The notes under the pieces: model-generated | What the model saw: the letters and a program-made list of their open reading frames with translations, nothing else | Databases searched by the model: none | What the model was told of the DNA's origin: nothing | NCBI GenBank assembly: GCA_028551475.1 | Contig: CM052359.1 | Coordinates: 25,173,583-25,237,582, forward strand | Source of the DNA: Casuarina equisetifolia | Lineage: Eukaryota > Streptophyta > Magnoliopsida > Fagales > Casuarinaceae | Direction: 5' to 3' | DNA length: 64,000 nt | Translations under genes and position numbers: made by a program | In this document: piece after piece, positions 48,510-61,020 of the stretch | Position numbering within the stretch: the first letter of the stretch is position 1 | Layout of the letters: each line of letters starts with the position of its first letter

Positions 48510-48537
48510 GGCTTGGGCTTGGGCTTGGGCTTGGGCT
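48510..48537 (+). repeat. Hexanucleotide microsatellite (GGCTTG)n
   Basis: About 4.5 copies of GGCTTG. The other LTR copies have only one or two units at this position, so the array expanded within copy C. Confidence 0.85.
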
Positions 48538-48743
48538 TTGGATGATTGTTATTAGATTTTATTATTATTAGGTTTTTTAAATAATTAGAAAACCTAATCA
48601 TATTAGGAGTTCAAAGCCTAATTAAATTAGGAGTTTAAAACTCAATTGTTTTAGGTCTTTAAATCCCACTTTTACTAGGATAAGAGATAAGTTTAAACCT
48701 AAATCTTATTTAAGAGAAAAGAAGAGCTCAAAGAAGGGGGGAG

Positions 48744-50389
48744 TGTTGGATCCTATAAGAACCTAAGAGGGGGGTGAATTAGGTTTCTCTTTAAAAAATT
48801 CACTTCTAATTTATGTTTAATCACTTTTTGCAATCAAATAAAGCATTAAAAGATAATGAAATACAAGAAAAACAAGACACAAGTTTATATGGTGGTTCAG
48901 CCCTTTTTCACCTACTTCCACCCTCTTTTCCTTCAACACAACCGGTTAGAGTCCACTTTACTACAAAGTTAGGAGAAACTTTCTTCTACACTTTCCAACT
49001 CCTCCTCAAGGAGTCAAACAATCCTTACACCAAGGATCACAATTACAATATATGTCTCAACACACATCAACAAGTCAAGGTTTATCAAGCTTATTACAAA
49101 TTTTGAACTAAGCTTTTGTGAGATATGTAATATAAGTTCAGAACCTTCAAACAACTGCTAGAGGCTCAATACAGAGTAAATGGACAAAAGTCCCAAATTC
49201 ATTCAAACTCTAGCAGAGTCTACTTACAGAAAATCAACTTCAATAATGGAGTATAATGAAGCACAAATTGATTCTCTAGTAAGCAAGTAATGAGTTTAGA
49301 AATTAGTCACCCAATGAAGATCAAAATCGTAGGTTTGGATGAGCTAGAATGAGTAGTATGAGATGCTTCACAACTTGCTTTCTTTGCTTATGATTTTTGG
49401 ACTTGTTGCAATGGTGAAGACAAACTTGCTTAAATACCTTCAAAGCAACTAATCTCTCACTTCAAAGAGTTGTTTTGACACTTCTGAGCACCATCAAATC
49501 TTCTTCCTGTTGGAGCTCCTTATTTCCCTCTACTCTATCGATTTTCGAGCTTAAGAGAGATAGAATGTCGTGGAAGAGGTTCTACCTTCATTTATTTCAA
49601 AACCCTATCCAAAACGGTGTAGTTTTGGTCTTAACTTAAAACTCTATAATTCAGGTTCTATGGAGCAAGTTTTGAGTGAGACTCAAATCTTCTTCAATTC
49701 TCTCCAATCTTGAATCAATTCTTCGTAGGTCCTTCACAGATTGATAGAGCATCTTCTTCCTTACAAAAACCCTTTGAAATTGTCTTCAGAAGCTCTCAAA
49801 TTTGCTTCCAATTTCACTTTTGAGCAGTTAGGGCAAGAACTCGACAAGCTTCACCATTTCCTCAAATTGATCCTTTTTGAGTACTGGGTCTTTGATTTTT
49901 CTTTACAAAAATTGTCTCCTCTTCATTAGCTTTCCAACGTGCTATCATGCGCCTTGATCGGAGGTGAAATGGGCGGCCAAATCTACTAGCGAAGTCACAG
50001 CGTCATCGCGGGTTGAATTCTGGGTTGCGGGGCTTAAGTTGGTCGCGGGTCACACATTCTGGACTGGGTTGCGCACGGGTTGCGTTTTGGGCCTGGGTCA
50101 CACCTCTCTGGACTAGGTCAGACTTTTCTAGACTGGGTCAGACTTTGGACTGGGTTAGACTTTGGACTGGGCTCATTCTAACCCAATTTCCTACATACAG
50201 ATTTAACATTAATTTTCTTATGAAATTCATAAATAATCAAATATTAATTATAATATTTTCATATTATAATTCCATTTAATTATCAATATATTCCAACAAA
50301 ATGTTATAATATTATCATATTATAATATCTATTTTTCTTCATCATCAAAATATTTATATATTCTAATATCATTAAAATATATTCCAACA
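48744..50389 (+). mobile_element. Solo LTR of a second retroelement family, 1646 bp, nested in copy C
   Basis: Perfect 7 bp terminal inverted repeat TGTTGGA...TCCAACA with TG...CA ends. Flanks are GGGAG (48739-48743) and TGGAG (50390-50394), a 5 bp duplication with one change. Excision restores the Athila LTR reading AAGAAGGGGGGAG|GAAATTGAGCAT, as in the other copies. The leader GGATCCTATAAGAACCTAAG plus GGGGGGTGAATTAGG is common in plant LTRs. No internal retroelement DNA is present. A 97-codon open frame at 48813-49106 is part of the LTR and not a known gene. Confidence 0.88.
50013..50172 (+). repeat. GC-rich imperfect minisatellite
   Basis: Imperfect repeats of GACTGGGTCAGACTTT-like units (period about 17-22 bp), preceded by GGGTTGCG/GGGTCACAC variants. 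It is strikingly GC-rich against an AT-rich background and lies inside the nested solo LTR. Confidence 0.7.
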
Positions 50390-53300
50390 TGGAGGAAATT
50401 GAGCATAACTTAAGAGAGAGGCCAACGACTTAAGGTTTTCTTGAAGAGAAGACAAAAAAGGTGACAAACTTCTTGTTCTTAGATTCAAGATGCCTTCTTT
50501 ATTTCTTATTATTGTTTTTCTTCATTATTTCTTTATGTTTTAGTTTACTTTTGTTAGAGTTATGATGTAACCTAATTATGATGGTATGAATCTTATGATT
50601 GTTATGTTTTCCAAGATATTTTGTTTATGTGAAGTTACATGTTATTGTATTTAATGCTTTTAAGTGATTAGCTACCACTTAAATGATATGATTTGCATGT
50701 TTAAAGCCGACAAGAGATAATATACAGTTGCTTCTTGTAATATGTAACTATAAATTAAATATGAATAGACATATACCATATTGTTTGTGTAGTTTTTGGT
50801 GTAAACTGAGAATGTTCATAGATCCTAATGCATTTGGTTTGTTTCAATTTATATATAGAAATATAATGAATTAATGAACTAAGTAGGTTTGCTATACCTA
50901 GACATAGGATAGTAAATAAATTAGGAAGTTCCGCCATCACATTGATATTATCTTTCTTGCAAGTATCAATATTAATACCTAGTAGTTATGATGAAATCAT
51001 ATGCTCTAACATATTTTGTATATTTAGTTTTCTTAAAATTAGTTAGTTAATCTATCATCTATCATCTATCATTTGGATTTGTTAGATAAATTATAGGACT
51101 TATTCACTATTAGTAATTAATTGGTCTAGTAATCATCAATCTTTGTGGGACGATATCTTTCTTATCATCATATTACTTGTTTGACATGTTCACTTGTATT
51201 TAGAATTTCACCGAAAAATCATCACGAGCTTGAGCTTCTCAGATCAGACTTAATCATCATGGGTCTAAGCTTCTTAGATCAAACTTAAGAGCTCTATTAG
51301 GCACATGTATTATAGGTTCTTCATATAAAACTTATAATATAAGTTTTTGCATACACCTTTCTCTTACAATAACATAAAGTCCATCATCATATTCTTTCTA
51401 GTATGAGTGTCATGCACTAAGATTTTCTCTTTGCTTAGGAAGTATCCTTCTAAGACTTGAATAATGTTGCAATATATAAGGATGTAGGAAACTTGCTACT
51501 TTATAATATCATTGATTGATATTATAATTCGCACACCTTTTACTTCCTTTAATGTTATTTTTTCACATAAACATATGAAAAGCATTTATATACATTTAAA
51601 AATAAAATTTGTCATAGTAAAACATATCTTTTCCAACACCTAACTCTCTTTTGTCATGTAATAAGCATCAAGTTGTCTACAAACATCATTTTTTCTCCAT
51701 GTGTCCTTAAAGGAGAATTAAAATATTTTTTCATATACATTGCATTATTTGTTACTTAAATTAGGTAAAATAGCTCTCTAAAAATTGATTTACTAATTAT
51801 TATAAGGAGACTAAAATTAATGTAGGTGTGGAGGCTCTATCCACAATTTTGGCCACCTTTCACTCATAGGCTAAACTATAAAGGAGTGATGAATATAAGG
51901 TTGAAGAATGTGAGGTTTTGGTCTCCAATTGAAATAGTGTGTTAGTTCACTTTATGTTCCTAAAAGACATAAAGGTTTTTCCTTGTACTTGCCAAGTAAC
52001 CAAAACACTAAAGAGTCTCTTGGTTTATAATAAGGCTAACATAGTGTAGATTCTCCTTCAAAGGTGTCTTTTCAAAATTGTACAACACTTTGTCAAAGTG
52101 AGGCCAAAAAGACTAGATAGAGTTTTGTGTAATTGGGATGCATCTAGTGAATTCCCATCTCTAAAAATTCACCATTTACCATGATTATTGTTAGATCACA
52201 CCTTTTTTTTGTTATCTTCGAAGATGACATTATAAGGTGCTTATTCATTTAGTTTCTAATGACAATGGTTAGAGAGTTTATTAACTTTACAACTTATTGC
52301 TTACCATTGGACTAGCCATTCATCAACTCCTTTATGGATTTAGATTTACTTAAGATATTTTCATGTTAAACTTGCCTTGATTTTATGGGCTAAATAGAAT
52401 AAAGGCTTGAATGAAAAAAAAAAAGATCATAGAGCTATTAGAGAAGGTTTAAATCATGGAACAACAACTACAAGATGTCTAGGATGTTACAAAGATCTTT
52501 AAGGGCTTAAGACCTTCTTCTATATGACAAAGCTAGAGTTAAATGGATTTAGAAGGATAATAGGAACACTACTTACTTTCATACCAACATTAAGAAAAAG
52601 AAGACAATTATCACACTTTAATTTTTTTCCTTCTAGATTGGATTCATATGGAACATGTGGATATTTTAGGCTTAATAGTGATAGACTTTTAGAAGAATTT
52701 ACTTACATCTCCTAGTGAATCACCTTGGGTACATCTTCTTCAATATCCTTTAGATAATATAAGCTCATCATATCTAATTAATCATGTCCCTTGGGTTAAT
52801 ACTAATGATCAAAACAGGTTTTTATGCAAAATGGTAGAATTGGAAGAAATTTTGTAAAGGAATAGAAACTTGGAACCTAATAGTGCTCTTGAACTTAATG
52901 GTTTCGTTGGGCACTTCTTCACTACTACTAAAAGGAGATCATGAAATAGGATCTTATTGATTTTATTCAAGATTTCTTTTAGGAAGGTTAGTTGCCAACT
53001 ATCTCTGTAACTATTACTTTAGATCTAATTCCAAAGGTTTCTTAATCCAATAGTTTTTTTTTATTTGAGGCCTATAAGCTTATGCATTTTCAGGTATAAA
53101 ATTTAGTCAAGATTCTAAATGATAAATTATCCAAGGTGCTCCCTTTTGTCTTTAAAAGGACAATTCATATTTTTTGAGGATCAAGCAATTTAGAGAACAT
53201 TGCCTTTACATAGGAAGTGGACCATGAGATAAATAGAAAAGCCCTAGGTAGTATTGTGACAATCAAGCTAGATATGCCTAAGGCTTATGATCGGTTGGAA

Positions 53301-53724
53301 TGGTTATTCTTGTTGCAAGTTATGCAAAAGTTTGGTTTTTCAACCCAATGGTAGATATGATCCATAGATATATATCAAATAACAGGTTCTTTATTGAGTT
53401 ACAAATGAAAAACATTTGGTCTTTTAAAAGCTACCAAAAGATTACAACAAAGGGATCCCCTCTCGCCTAGCTTGTTCATTGTAGCATAAAAAGTCTTTAG
53501 TAAGAAGTTAAAGTCTTTGCTATAATCAGGAGCAATTAAAGTCTACAACAATATAAATAACTTTGGGTTCATATCACACCTTCTTATGCTAATGATATGA
53601 TAATATTTTTAAACGGATAGAAAAGATTTGTATCTAAATTTATAAATCTTTTGCATAAGTATGAAGGGTTTAGTGGATAGTTGGTGAATAGAAAATTTAG
53701 TTTTCTTATCTCGAATAAGGCTTT

Positions 53725-54948
53725 TAATAACTCTATTTTTGGGCAACAAATAATACAATGCTTATGAGAAAATATTTAAATTTCTTTTTATTTACTTGAA
53801 TTTTCCTTGTTTTTGTAGCATGATGAGGCATGGAGAAAAAGGATGAATAGAGAGAATCTAATGCTTATTATGCGACAAAATCATGAAATCAAGAACAAGA
53901 AAGTCAAGATGGGCTTGGGCTTTGGATGATTGTTATTAGACTTTCTATTATTGTTGGGTTTTCTAAATAAACAGAAAACCTAATTATGTTAGGAATTCAA
54001 ATCCCAATTAATTTAGAAGTTCAAAACCTAATTATTTTAGGTATCCAAAACCAACTTTTATTGAGATAAGGTCTAAACCTAAAACTTTATTTAAGAGAAG
54101 AAATGATGCAAAAGAAAAAGAAGGAGAAAATTGAGCACAACTTAAGAGAGAGGCTAAGAATTCAAGGTTTTCTTGAAGAGAAGACAAAAAGGGTGACCGA
54201 CTTCTTGTTCTTGGATTCAACATGCCTTCTTTATTTCTTATTATTATTCTTCATCATTATTTCTTTATGCTTTAGTTTACTTTTGTTAGAGCTACGATGT
54301 AACTTAATTATGATGGGATGAATCTTATGATTGTTATGTTTTGCAAGATATTTTGTTTATGTAAAATTATATGTTATTGTGTTTAATGCTTTTAAGTGAT
54401 TAGCTATTACTTCAATGATCTGATTTGCATGTTTAAGACTAATAAAAGATGGTATGTAGTTGCTTCTTGTAATGTGTAACCATAAATTAAATATGGATAG
54501 ACATATACCATATTATTTATGTGACTTTTGGTGTAAATTGAGAATGTTCATAGATCCTAATGCATTTAGTTTATTTCAATTTACATATACAGATATAATG
54601 AATTAATGAACTAAGTAAGTTTGTTATACTTAGACATAGGATAGTAAATAAATTAAGAAATTCCACCATCAATTAGATATTATCTCTTTTGCAAGCATAA
54701 ATAATCAATATTTATACCTAATAGTTATAATGAAATCATATGCTCTAACATATTTCATGTATTTAGTTTTCTTAAATTTAGTTAGTTAATCTATCATTAA
54801 TTATTTGAATTTGTTAGATAAATTCTAAAAGTTATTCACCGTTAGTAATTAGTTGGTCTAGTAATCACCAATCTCTGTGGGACGATATCTTTTTCATGAT
54901 TATATTACTTGTTCGACATGTTCACTTGCATTTAAATTTCACTCAACA
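53725..54948 (+). repeat. 5' LTR of Athila-like copy D
   Basis: 1224 bp from TAATAACTCTATTTTTGGGC (original TG mutated to TA) to CACTCAACA. It aligns along its length with copies B and C. The left flank is LINE sequence ending SNKA. Confidence 0.85.
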
Positions 54949-54954
54949 AGTTTT

Positions 54955-54972
54955 TGGTGTTGTTGCCAAGGA
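54955..54972 (+). other. Primer-binding site, tRNA-Asp type, mutated
   Basis: TGGTGTTGTTGCCAAGGA lies six bases after the LTR. The complement of the plant tRNA-Asp 3' end is TGGCGCCGTTGCCGGGGA; all five differences are C-to-T or G-to-A. tRNA-Asp priming is a hallmark of Athila elements. Confidence 0.8.
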
Positions 54973-55199
54973 TTGGTTGTTTTACTACTGAGTAATATTA
55001 ATACCGAATAATTTTGAGGTTCAATCTAGCTTTTATTTTCTTTTAAAAAAATTGTTTTTTTAATTGTTGAAAAAAATCATTTTTTTTAATTGTTGAAAAA
55101 AAATATATATTTTTTAATTTAAAAAAAATTCCTTGTTAAGTTACTATTGTTAAAAGATTAAACAACAAGGATAAAGAGGTATGATGGTACAGATAGACT

Positions 55200-57030
55200 T
55201 TTAAAAGACTATGTTACACTAACATTTTGGAGTGCCATATCAAGCTTCCAAAGGCCTATAGTTCATACAAACAACTTTAAGATCAAGCCAGCACTTGTCC
55301 AAATGCTTCAAAACTTTGTGCAATTTAATGGGCTACCAAATAAGGATCTAAATGCTCACATTGAAGCCTTCTTTGTAATCTATGACGTGATCAAATACAA
55401 TGGAATCATAGATGATGCTGTCAGGTTAAGACTATTTCCATTTTCTCTTAGGGACAAAGCTAAAAGTTGGCTTTCTTCTCTTCCTACAAAATCAATTACT
55501 ACATGGAATGATTTGGCTTAGAAATTTCTTTGTAAGTTCTTTCCTTTTGCAAAATCTACAAAAATACGCAAGGATATTATCACTTTTGCACAAATGGATA
55601 ATGAATCACTATATGAAGCTTAGGAAAGATTCAAGAAACTTTTGAAGAGATGTCCACATCATGGACTACCCATATGGTTACAAATACAAACTTTTTATGA
55701 TGGGTCTAGTACAAATCTTTGTTTTATAATTAATGTAGCTGCAGGAAGGTCTTTACACAATAAAACACCTGAAGAGACATATGACCTTTTAAAGGATATG
55801 ACATTCAATAGCTATCAATGGTCTACTGAGAGGCCACCAATGTAGCAAGCAAGTGGAGTCCATGAAGTAGATATCTTCACCACAATGTGGGCACAATTAG
55901 AAGTGCTCAATAAAAAGATAGACAACCTAAGTACTCTAGTTGTGAGAATTCCAAGTAAAGAACGTGAATTTTGTGTTGGAGGAAATGCGAGCATAGAATG
56001 TCAAGTAAATAATCCTTATGCTCAATGTAATGAATATGCTAATTTTGTTGGGGTTTTTAGTAGGTTACAAAATGATCCTTACTCCAACATGTATAATCCA
56101 GGATGACACAACCATCAAAATTTTTCATGAAGTAACCTAAATGAGATGAGACCATAACCAACATTTAGGCAAATAAAAGACAAGAAGCCTAATTTGGAGG
56201 ATACAATTACCAAACTGGCCGTCATCACACAAAACTTTATGGAGAGGACTAAAGCAAGATTTTAAAATCAAGAAGGTTCAATAAAAAAAATTATGAGTTG
56301 CAAATAGGCCAATTGGTCAACATTCTTTCATAAATACAAAAGGATCCTTTGCCTAGCAATATGGAGAATAACCCTAGAGATAATATAGTCACCAACCTAG
56401 CCATCACTATACCAAATTTTATGGAGAGTACTGAAGCAAGAATTTTGAACCAAGAGGTGAGCCTTCAAAATCAAGAAGCTTTAATAAGAAATTTATAGTG
56501 CAAATGGGCTAGTTAATTGATATGATCTTAGATAGAGAGGAGAGTCCTTTGCCTGGTAATATGGAAGAAAGCTCTAAAGATACCACAGAGGCAATAACCC
56601 TAACAAGAGGCAACAAAGTGGGAGAAAATGATGTTGACAAAGAGATTTTCAAAAATACGGATAAAGATGTCATCATAGAACCATAGGAGGCACCTAGGAG
56701 CAAATTTTTTCTAAACAATCTTGAGCCTTATATGCCTCCAACTCCATTTTCCCCAAGATTCCAACAATGTGAAAAAGATAAATAGTTTTTAGAATTCCTT
56801 GATATATTTTTAAAATTGCAAATTAACACTCATTTTGCAAATGCTCCAATTCAATTCCTTAATTATGTAGAACTTTTGAAAGAAATACTAAAGAACAAAA
56901 GGAAGCTAGAAATATATGAGATAGTAGTGTTGATTGCAAAATGCTCAACCATTATGCAACACAAGTTATCTCCAAAACTATTGGAGTTCCATCCTCCTTA
57001 AGCAACAACATCCAGGATAGTTTGGCTGAT
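55200..57030 (+). pseudogene. Athila-type gag and protease-leader pseudogene
   Basis: The main gag frame reads NFVQFNGLPNKDLNAHIEAF, DAVRLRLFPFSLRDKAKSWL, SITTWNDLA, then after a stop KFLCKFFPFAKS, CPHHGLPIWLQIQTFYDG and DIFTTMWAQLEVLNKKIDNL. Stops in that frame occur near 55519, 55621 and 55843. A partly duplicated ITKLAV.T.NFME block follows (56200-56430). From 56690 comes NNLEPYMPPTPFSP and YVELLKEILKNKRKLE, the region before the protease. The protease itself and all later pol domains are absent. Confidence 0.82.
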
Positions 57031-57059
57031 AACTATAAAGCTCTTTACCACCTGTGTCT

Positions 57060-58500
57060 ATCTCCTGTCAAGTGTGCTCCCTGCCATGCTACTCTTATAG
57101 CAAGCGCTTCTTAGGAGGCAACCCAAGTATTTTTGTTTATCTTTTCATTAGAAGTTTTGTCACCACCATTGTCTCAAAGCTTTATGTGGGTATGACCTAC
57201 AATCATGGGAGTTTTCTCATTCCTATTTCACCTTTATTTTTTCTTTCCTCCTTTTTACATTAAGGACAATGCTTCATTCAAGTTTAGGGGTAGAGAAAGA
57301 AATTTTTTGTTAAATTTGATTTTGAAAATTTTCTTATGTCATGATTGAATCCCTTGTTGTAAATTCTTAGCGATTCTTAGGGCGGTGTAAATTTTGTTCA
57401 AACCTACAATTGTGGTGTGAGTTAAGTGTGATTCTAATTGTGTTGATCCACCTATTGAGCACTAAAAGTCCTTCATTTTTGAAATTGTATGTATCTCTAG
57501 AGAACATTCATGTGAATTATGTGATTTTCTTATATCTCACCTAGATCTTAGAATTTATTTGATTTTCTCTTGAGGTGAAATCCTAGGCTACATCTAATTG
57601 AGAAAATAATTTAGGCCATTCTTTAGATCATTTAAGCCTTTAAAGCCAACTTTATTTATTTATAACTAGTCACCTTATTGAGCCTTGATTCTTATCCTTT
57701 TTTTTTATAACACCTATATATATATAGCCATAAGCCTTCAACAACTTATCTTATCATCTCACGCCTATAAACATGTTGACTTGTAGGATGGAAGTTTGTT
57801 TAAGATGAATAAAGGTTAAGAGGAAGATGGGAAGAAATTGATTGTAATAATTGTGTTAGGCATAGTATTTCATTTTTGCAAAAAAAAAAAAAACAGGAAA
57901 AAGAAGAAACTACATCATTTGCTTTAGAATAAGATGATCTTATCATTCTTTATCCAATTCAAGCCACTCAATTTTCTAAACGAGGTTACAAAGCATAGCA
58001 ATTAAATACTATTGGCAAGAAAAGATTATGGTAACTGGATTTCTAGTATTTTTACTTGCTTTATTAATGCATGCATGATTATGGCTTTTATGAGTGTAAA
58101 AATCCAAGTGGAATCAAGCATTTTTGGATTTAAAAGAATGAGAGAAGTGGTGATAGAAAATTGTTTATGAGGAGCAAGAAGGTAGAAAGTGGCAAAAGCT
58201 CAAATTAGATCCTAGAAAGTAATGTGTTCATAGGTGAATTAAGCCTAAATGACTTTCATCTTACCCTTAGCCTAACCTTACATTACAAGCTTATAAAAGT
58301 CCTATTGATTCTTAATTAGATGATTGACTTACATTAATAGATAGAGGAATGAAAAGCAAACCTATGAGGTTTGATTAAATATTTTGAAAGATTGCATATT
58401 AATATGGATATTTTTGGAGTGCATATAGTTGAAAAGATGAAGACTCACACATATACACATAGTCAACAACTTCACAATATGAGAAGCAGCTTATCTAAAA
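57060..58500. other. 3' non-coding part of Athila-like copy D
   Basis: No coding sequence. It holds the AGCGCTTCTTAGGAGGCAAC motif, an interrupted purine tract, an A-rich run near 57882 and long T-rich stretches, as found between pol and the 3' LTR in Athila elements. Where it gives way to the LINE is uncertain (58400-58510). Confidence 0.5.
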
Positions 58501-60599
58501 ATGGACAAATTTATTGTTGTAGAGCTTCTTATGAAATATCTTAGTGTTTCTTTGTTTAAAGATCATGCTAAATGAGTTTATTATGACAAGCTCTTGTCAA
58601 AAATCAAAGGAAGACTTAGGAATTGGAAGAATAAGTTTCTATCTCATCATGGAAACCTTATCTTGATCAAAAGTATATTATCTTCCATTTCTATCTATAT
58701 ATCATGTATTTCTAAGGTTCCTAAGTTAGTGTAAAAAGAGATAAATAAATGCTAGCAGAATTTTTAAAAAGTAATTATGGAGAGCATGGGGTAAATTGGA
58801 AAAACACATGTTGCCAAACTTATATAGGTGGATTGGGGATAAGAGATTTATCCACGATTATGTTTAGCCTTCAGGTTAACTTGGTCTAGAATTTTGTTAA
58901 AAGATAATTGTTTTAGGCTCAATTCATGAAAAATAAACACAAGAAGCTTATGGACATTCTTCATTGTTCAAGGATTATATTGGCTTTTCATTATTGGTCT
59001 ACCATCAGTACACATATCACATTTGCCATTCAACATAGCATATGCTTGGTAAATAAAGGTGAACAATACTTTTAGATGGATAAATGGTTGGATAAGCTAC
59101 TATGGTATATCCCTTGTGATGATCAATAACAAAGCATCAAGGGGTTTTAAATGATTGAGACTATCTACAATCCACCTATCTTCTTCTCAATGGGAATAGT
59201 CTTTGAAGATAAGTGTTAATGATTAGCCTTATCACATGATATATGAGTTTTTCCTCTAATAGAAAATTTTCAAATTCTTGTCTTTATGAAAATTTAAGGA
59301 TAATTGGTGAGAAGGTAGACTAGAGAAAGATTGTTTGCAATCAACTTCTTCCAACAAAAATTAACTTCTTTATGCAAAGACTTATGTGTAATGGTTTTCC
59401 TATTAATGTAAATGTACGAGCAAGAGCTTTTTCTTTGGCCTTAAAATATGTTTGTTGCATGTTTCCTCAACCATAAACTAGTGATCATTTGTTTTGCCAT
59501 GGGAATTTAGTTGGTAGTTTATGACAACATTTCAACCACCTTAAGATTATAGTAAGAAGAGACTCAATCAATGTTCTAGTTATAGATTGGTTCAAAGAAG
59601 CATTTTTTTTCTCCTAAGCTAGAATGGACAATGCGCTAGTTGATTGCTATGTTCTTTGAAGTATTTGGCTTGCATGGAATGGGGTTCTTTATTTTGACCA
59701 ATGGTTTTTTATTATGTTCTTGAAAGGATCCTTGCTATCTTAAGTTTGGATGCTTGTTGCAAATTATAAAGGTGATAAAACTCCATCTATTTTAGATTGT
59801 AAACATTTACAAGCCTTGCAAATTCCACTTCTATCTCCCCTAATTTAAAAGGTAGAATGGTTAGATGGAATTTCTCTCCTTTTAGATTTTTTAAGTTGAA
59901 GATGGTTTAAGTACTGATGATTTATGTGCTGGTGGTGCAATGGTTTGTGACACTAATGGTAGCATCTCTTTAATCTATGTGGTTAACCTTGGCCAAGATG
60001 ATAGTTCTACTGTTGAAGTCAATGCTTGTTGGAAAAAGTTGAAACTTTGTTTGTAAAATGGAATTAATTTCTCAAATAGACTTTTTTTTTCTAAAATGCT
60101 TAAAAGGGGATTTTTTTTATCTCCTTGGAAATTATTTAACACCTTTAGAATTTGTTCTATTGTGATTCTTACACTAGTTATGCTACTTTATACTTTTTGT
60201 GAAGGAAATTTTTTAATTGACACATTGGCAAATATTGGACATACTATTAATGATTTACAAATTTTCTCTACTCTTGGTACTTCACTATGAAATTACAAGC
60301 AAATATCATGGAAAGATTAATTAGGATTGGAACATTAGCAACCACCTTGATAAGGCCTATTATTTCATTTTTCCCATTTTTATGTTTTCCAAAGGTTTTT
60401 CTTTCTTGATCATGGTTAGATAGACTATGCTCTTTTCTAATTTTTGATTGGTTTAAGTTTTATGCCTAAATTAAATTATTAATATTTAACTAGGTCAGAT
60501 TTTATGTTATAACAAATATCTGTCATAAGGTTTGGCATCTTTCTTACTTTCATTGATCAATGTAATTGCATGGATTAAGTCCTTTAAAAAAATGCTAAG

Positions 60600-61020
60600 G
60601 AGGTAGTTAAAAGCAACATTTTTCAAGATAATCTCAAGCCATATATGTCATTGGTTCTATTTCCTCAATGACTCTAGAAACATAAAATTGATAAGTAATT
60701 TTTTAAATTTCTTGACATATTTAGAAAATTGCATATTAACATTCTTTTGCAAATACCTTAGCCTAACTGCCTAGCTACACAAAATTTTTTAAAGAGATAT
60801 TGGCAAATAGAAGAAAGTTGGAGGATTACAAAACTCTAAAATTGAATGAGTGCTAAATCATCCTATAAAACAAATTACTTCAAAAATTAAAAGACCAAGA
60901 GTTTTACAATCCTTTGTAGTATTGGGGCTTCTCACTTTAAAAAAAATATTGTGTGATTTAGGTGCAAGTATTAATAATATTATTGTCAAAATGAAAATAT
61001 AGCAATTTGTAAAAAATTTC
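60600..61020 (+). mobile_element. Second Athila gag-protease fragment
   Basis: Short pieces match the region before the Athila protease in order: NLKPYMSLVLFPQ, FFKFLDIFRKLHINI, then after frame changes ANRRKLEDYKTLKLNE-like sequence, and near 60950 a CDLGASINN protease active-site neighbourhood read as LCDLGASINNI. It is independent of copy D, being much more decayed and lacking any LTR. Confidence 0.6.

Larger units (their letters stand above)
48295..51217 (+). mobile_element. Athila-type solo LTR (copy C), itself interrupted
   Basis: It starts TGATAACTTTATTTTTATAG and ends CACCGAAAA, flanked by a perfect 5 bp duplication ATCAT (48290-48294 and 51218-51222). Without the nested LTR (48744-50389 and its duplicated 5 bp) it is about 1272 bp, close to copies B (1236) and D (1224). 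No primer site or internal region is attached. Confidence 0.85.
47262..51650 (+). mobile_element. LTR-like sequence interrupted by Athila-type solo LTR copy C
   Basis: It starts around TGTTAGGTATAATGG and contains a common plant LTR leader, GGGGTTTGAATTGG followed by TCGGCTTCTCCC. It runs to 48294, is broken by the insertion at 48295-51217, and resumes with CACGAGCTTGAGCTTCTCAG, ending near 51650. Both sides contain CTAAGCTT.TT.GATC.GACTTAA-type motifs, which supports continuity. Exact ends were not fixed. Confidence 0.5.
53725..58500 (+). mobile_element. Athila-like Ty3/gypsy element (copy D) with pol deleted
   Basis: 5' LTR 53725-54948, tRNA-Asp-type primer site 54955-54972, degenerate gag and protease leader to about 57000. 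The pol region is missing: coding similarity stops at LLEFHPP and by 57060-57130 the sequence is already the 3' non-coding region, with the Athila-typical AAGCGCTTCTTAGGAGGCAA at about 57100. A GGACAATGC...TTTAGGGGTAGAG block at about 57264-57297 resembles the polypurine region, and an A-rich tract follows at 57880-57910. No 3' LTR was found before LINE sequence resumes. The right border is approximate. Confidence 0.78.
52060..60100 (+). mobile_element. L1-type LINE, split by an Athila-like element
   Basis: First part to about 53724: end of endonuclease (RPKRLDRVLCNWDAS, FPSLKIHHLP), DNRNTTYFHTNIKK, then reverse transcriptase (IKLDMPKAYDRLEWLFLLQV at about 53262; QRDPLSPSLF at about 53449; SYANDMIIF at about 53587, replacing YADD; RKFSFLISNKA). 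Second part from about 58505: LLMKYLSVSLF, YYDKLLSKIKGRLRNWKNKF, LILIKSILSSI, a zinc-binding RT-linked domain (59330-59540; QLLPTKINFFMQRLM), and an RNase H-like end (59900-60060; CAGGAMVCDTNGSISLIYVV). Frames shift often and stops are present. Gene order is that of plant L1 elements. Confidence 0.82.

Noticed and set aside
48510..48537. Telomere-like repeat
   Set aside because: The unit is GGCTTG, not the plant TTTAGGG, and other LTR copies show it is a local microsatellite expansion.
48813..49106. 97-codon open frame
   Set aside because: It lies wholly inside the 1646 bp solo LTR and reads as LTR sequence conserved by descent, not a gene.
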